This document shows, piece by piece, positions 3,966 through 5,085 of a stretch of DNA of 5,085 nt. The position numbers and the translations under genes are program-made. The notes under the pieces were generated by a model. That model was not told the origin of the DNA and did not search any database. It saw only the letters and a program-made list of their open reading frames with translations. Source of the DNA: Actinomycetes bacterium (GTDB lineage Bacteria; Actinomycetota; Actinomycetes; Actinomycetales; Cellulomonadaceae); assembly GCA_023461115.1 (NCBI GenBank), contig JAEWOA010000260.1, forward strand, positions 1 to 5,085, in the 5' to 3' direction. Each line of letters begins with the position of its first letter. Position 1 is the first letter of the stretch.

Positions 3966-5085
3966 ATGAGCGTCCAGACCGAACCGCCGCGCGCCCGCAA
4001 GGGTGCGCGGCGGTCGTCGTCTGGCCCGGCGCGGGACCGTCGCCCGGGCTCCGCGCGCTGGGTGCCAGGGGTGCTCGCGGCCGTGCAGGCCGCGGTGCTG
4101 TCGCTGCTGGTGCTGGTCGTCCCGGCGGTCGCCGCATACGTCACCACGTCCGTCGACCCGGCCAACGAGGGCGTCGAGTGGTTCCGCGCGGTCGTCGTGG
4201 GCGGCTCGCTCTGGCTCATGGGACATGGCGTGCCGCTCGCGGTCGGCGGCTCGTCGATCACGGCCGTGCCCCTCGGAGTGACCGCGCTCGCGGTGTTCTG
4301 CTGCTTCGTCTCGGCCTGGCGGTCCGGGTCGGCCACGCGCGCGGGCTTCTGGTCCGCCGTCGCGGTGTACGCGGGGTCCGCCGGGCTGGTGGCGGGGCTG
4401 GTCGGCGTCGGCGTCGGCGGGATCGCGCGTGCCGTCGTGGGCGGGGCCGTCGTCGGCGCGATCGGCCTGGGCCTCGGCCTGGCGCGGCGTGACGAGGCGC
4501 CGCCGTGGCGCTCGTTGGGGGCACGCTTCACGACGAGGCTCCCGCGCGGGGCGCGCGCCGGGCTGTGGGGATCGCTCGTGGGAGTCGCGGCGGCCCTGAT
4601 GTGCGCGGCGCTGGTCGTCATGGCCTGGGTGCTGCACGGGCGCACGACCGTCAGCGCCATCGCGGACAGCCTCGGGCTCGACGTCGTCGGCGGCGCGGTG
4701 CTGGCGTTCGGCGAGCTCGCCTTCGTGCCGAACCTGGTGGTCTGGGCGCTCGCGTGGCTCGCCGGGCCTGGATTCGCGGTGGGCGCGGGCTCGCACTTCT
4801 CGCCCGACGAGGTGCTCGGCGCCCCGATGCCCGCGATCCCGCTGCTCGGGTCGCTGCCCGACGCGGCGCTGTCCGGCGGGCCGTTCCGGCTGGCGCCCCT
4901 GCTCGTCGTCGCCGCGGGGCTCGTCGCCGGGTGGCATGTGCGCCGCGGGCTCGCCCGCACCTGGCGGGGGGCGCCGGTGCGTCGCGCATGGGACCCGATC
5001 GTCGCCGCGATCGTCGCCGGGCTCGGCGCGGGTGTCGTCACCGGGGTGCTGGTCGCGGCGTCGAGCGGCAGCATCGGCCCTGGGC
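3966..5085 (+). CDS. DUF6350 family multi-pass membrane protein, PerM-like (3' end outside window)
   Basis: The ATG-started frame stays open to the window edge, showing 373 residues without a stop. A basic, Arg/Ser-rich cytoplasmic tail of about 33 residues is followed by many hydrophobic segments, roughly at residues 35-59, 73-92, 96-118, 125-150, 154-173, 199-223, 241-265, 308-324 and 344-366. The section GPGFAVGAG followed by APMPAIPLLGSLPD (268-299) is what I recognise from DUF6350 proteins. In Mycobacterium tuberculosis the family includes PerM (Rv0955), described as a membrane protein needed for persistence and cell division, and encoded close to sucC-sucD and purN-purH. Here it follows sucD by 84 bases on the same strand, the same neighbourhood, so purN and purH might be expected downstream. 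GGTGA at 3951-3955, 10 bases before the ATG, is a modest ribosome site. The molecular function is unknown. The family call rests on sequence style plus position. Confidence 0.82.
   Translation, partial: MSVQTEPPRARKGARRSSSGPARDRRPGSARWVPGVLAAVQAAVLSLLVLVVPAVAAYVTTSVDPANEGVEWFRAVVVGGSLWLMGHGVPLAVGGSSITAVPLGVTALAVFCCFVSAWRSGSATRAGFWSAVAVYAGSAGLVAGLVGVGVGGIARAVVGGAVVGAIGLGLGLARRDEAPPWRSLGARFTTRLPRGARAGLWGSLVGVAAALMCAALVVMAWVLHGRTTVSAIADSLGLDVVGGAVLAFGELAFVPNLVVWALAWLAGPGFAVGAGSHFSPDEVLGAPMPAIPLLGSLPDAALSGGPFRLAPLLVVAAGLVAGWHVRRGLARTWRGAPVRRAWDPIVAAIVAGLGAGVVTGVLVAASSGSIGPG

Noticed and set aside
1706..4937. Very long minus-strand open frames (1706-3481 and 2904-4937) opposite sucC, sucD and the DUF6350 gene
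   Set aside because: Their translations are biased (Arg, Asp, Gly, Ala, Val repeats), match no family, and are the usual result of G/C third positions in GC-rich coding DNA. The plus strand encodes clear conserved proteins.
1..5085. Mobile elements, CRISPR, tRNA or rRNA genes
   Set aside because: I saw no transposase or integrase motifs, terminal repeats, regularly spaced repeats or tRNA-like features on either strand.

Overview
The window is very GC-rich and its genes lie close together. It looks like the chromosome of a high-GC actinobacterium. The gene content (sucC-sucD followed by a DUF6350/PerM-type membrane protein, a small HTH gene coupled to a stand-alone Clp N-domain gene, and an acyltransferase-type SGNH domain) suggests Micrococcales, perhaps a Cellulomonas-like organism. 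That placement is inferred from gene content and protein style only. I see no mobile element, CRISPR array, tRNA or rRNA.

Layout. (1) Bases 1-575, plus strand: the 3' end of a gene for an SGNH-hydrolase domain behind a Pro/Ala/Ser-rich linker, probably the periplasmic tail of a membrane acyltransferase whose membrane part lies upstream. (2) Bases 611-1350, minus strand, convergent with it: a two-gene operon of a 69-residue helix-turn-helix protein and a 176-residue protein made only of ClpA/ClpC-type N-terminal repeats. The genes overlap by one base (TGATG). Upstream lies a well-formed sigma70-like promoter whose -35 and -10 are each covered by a copy of an 18-bp inverted repeat, TGTCAAC-N4-GTTGACA. 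The transcript is predicted to begin at the ATG (leaderless). (3) Bases 1400-1777: a 378-base stretch with no convincing gene, holding a local AT-richer patch and a weak candidate promoter for sucC. (4) Bases 1778-3881, plus strand: sucC and sucD, the beta and alpha subunits of succinyl-CoA synthetase, with their key residues intact. (5) Bases 3966-5085, plus strand: the first 373 codons of a multi-pass DUF6350 (PerM-like) membrane protein running off the window.

sucC and sucD together make the TCA-cycle enzyme that interconverts succinyl-CoA and succinate with nucleotide phosphorylation. The DUF6350 gene follows as in other actinobacteria (Mycobacterium has sucC, sucD and perM close together) and may be partly co-transcribed. 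The HTH/Clp-N pair is the most interesting part. It looks like a self-regulated unit in which a DNA-binding protein is made together with a decoy-like copy of the ClpC substrate/drug-binding domain. It recalls mycobacterial ClpC2, but with the DNA-binding and Clp-N parts as two coupled genes.
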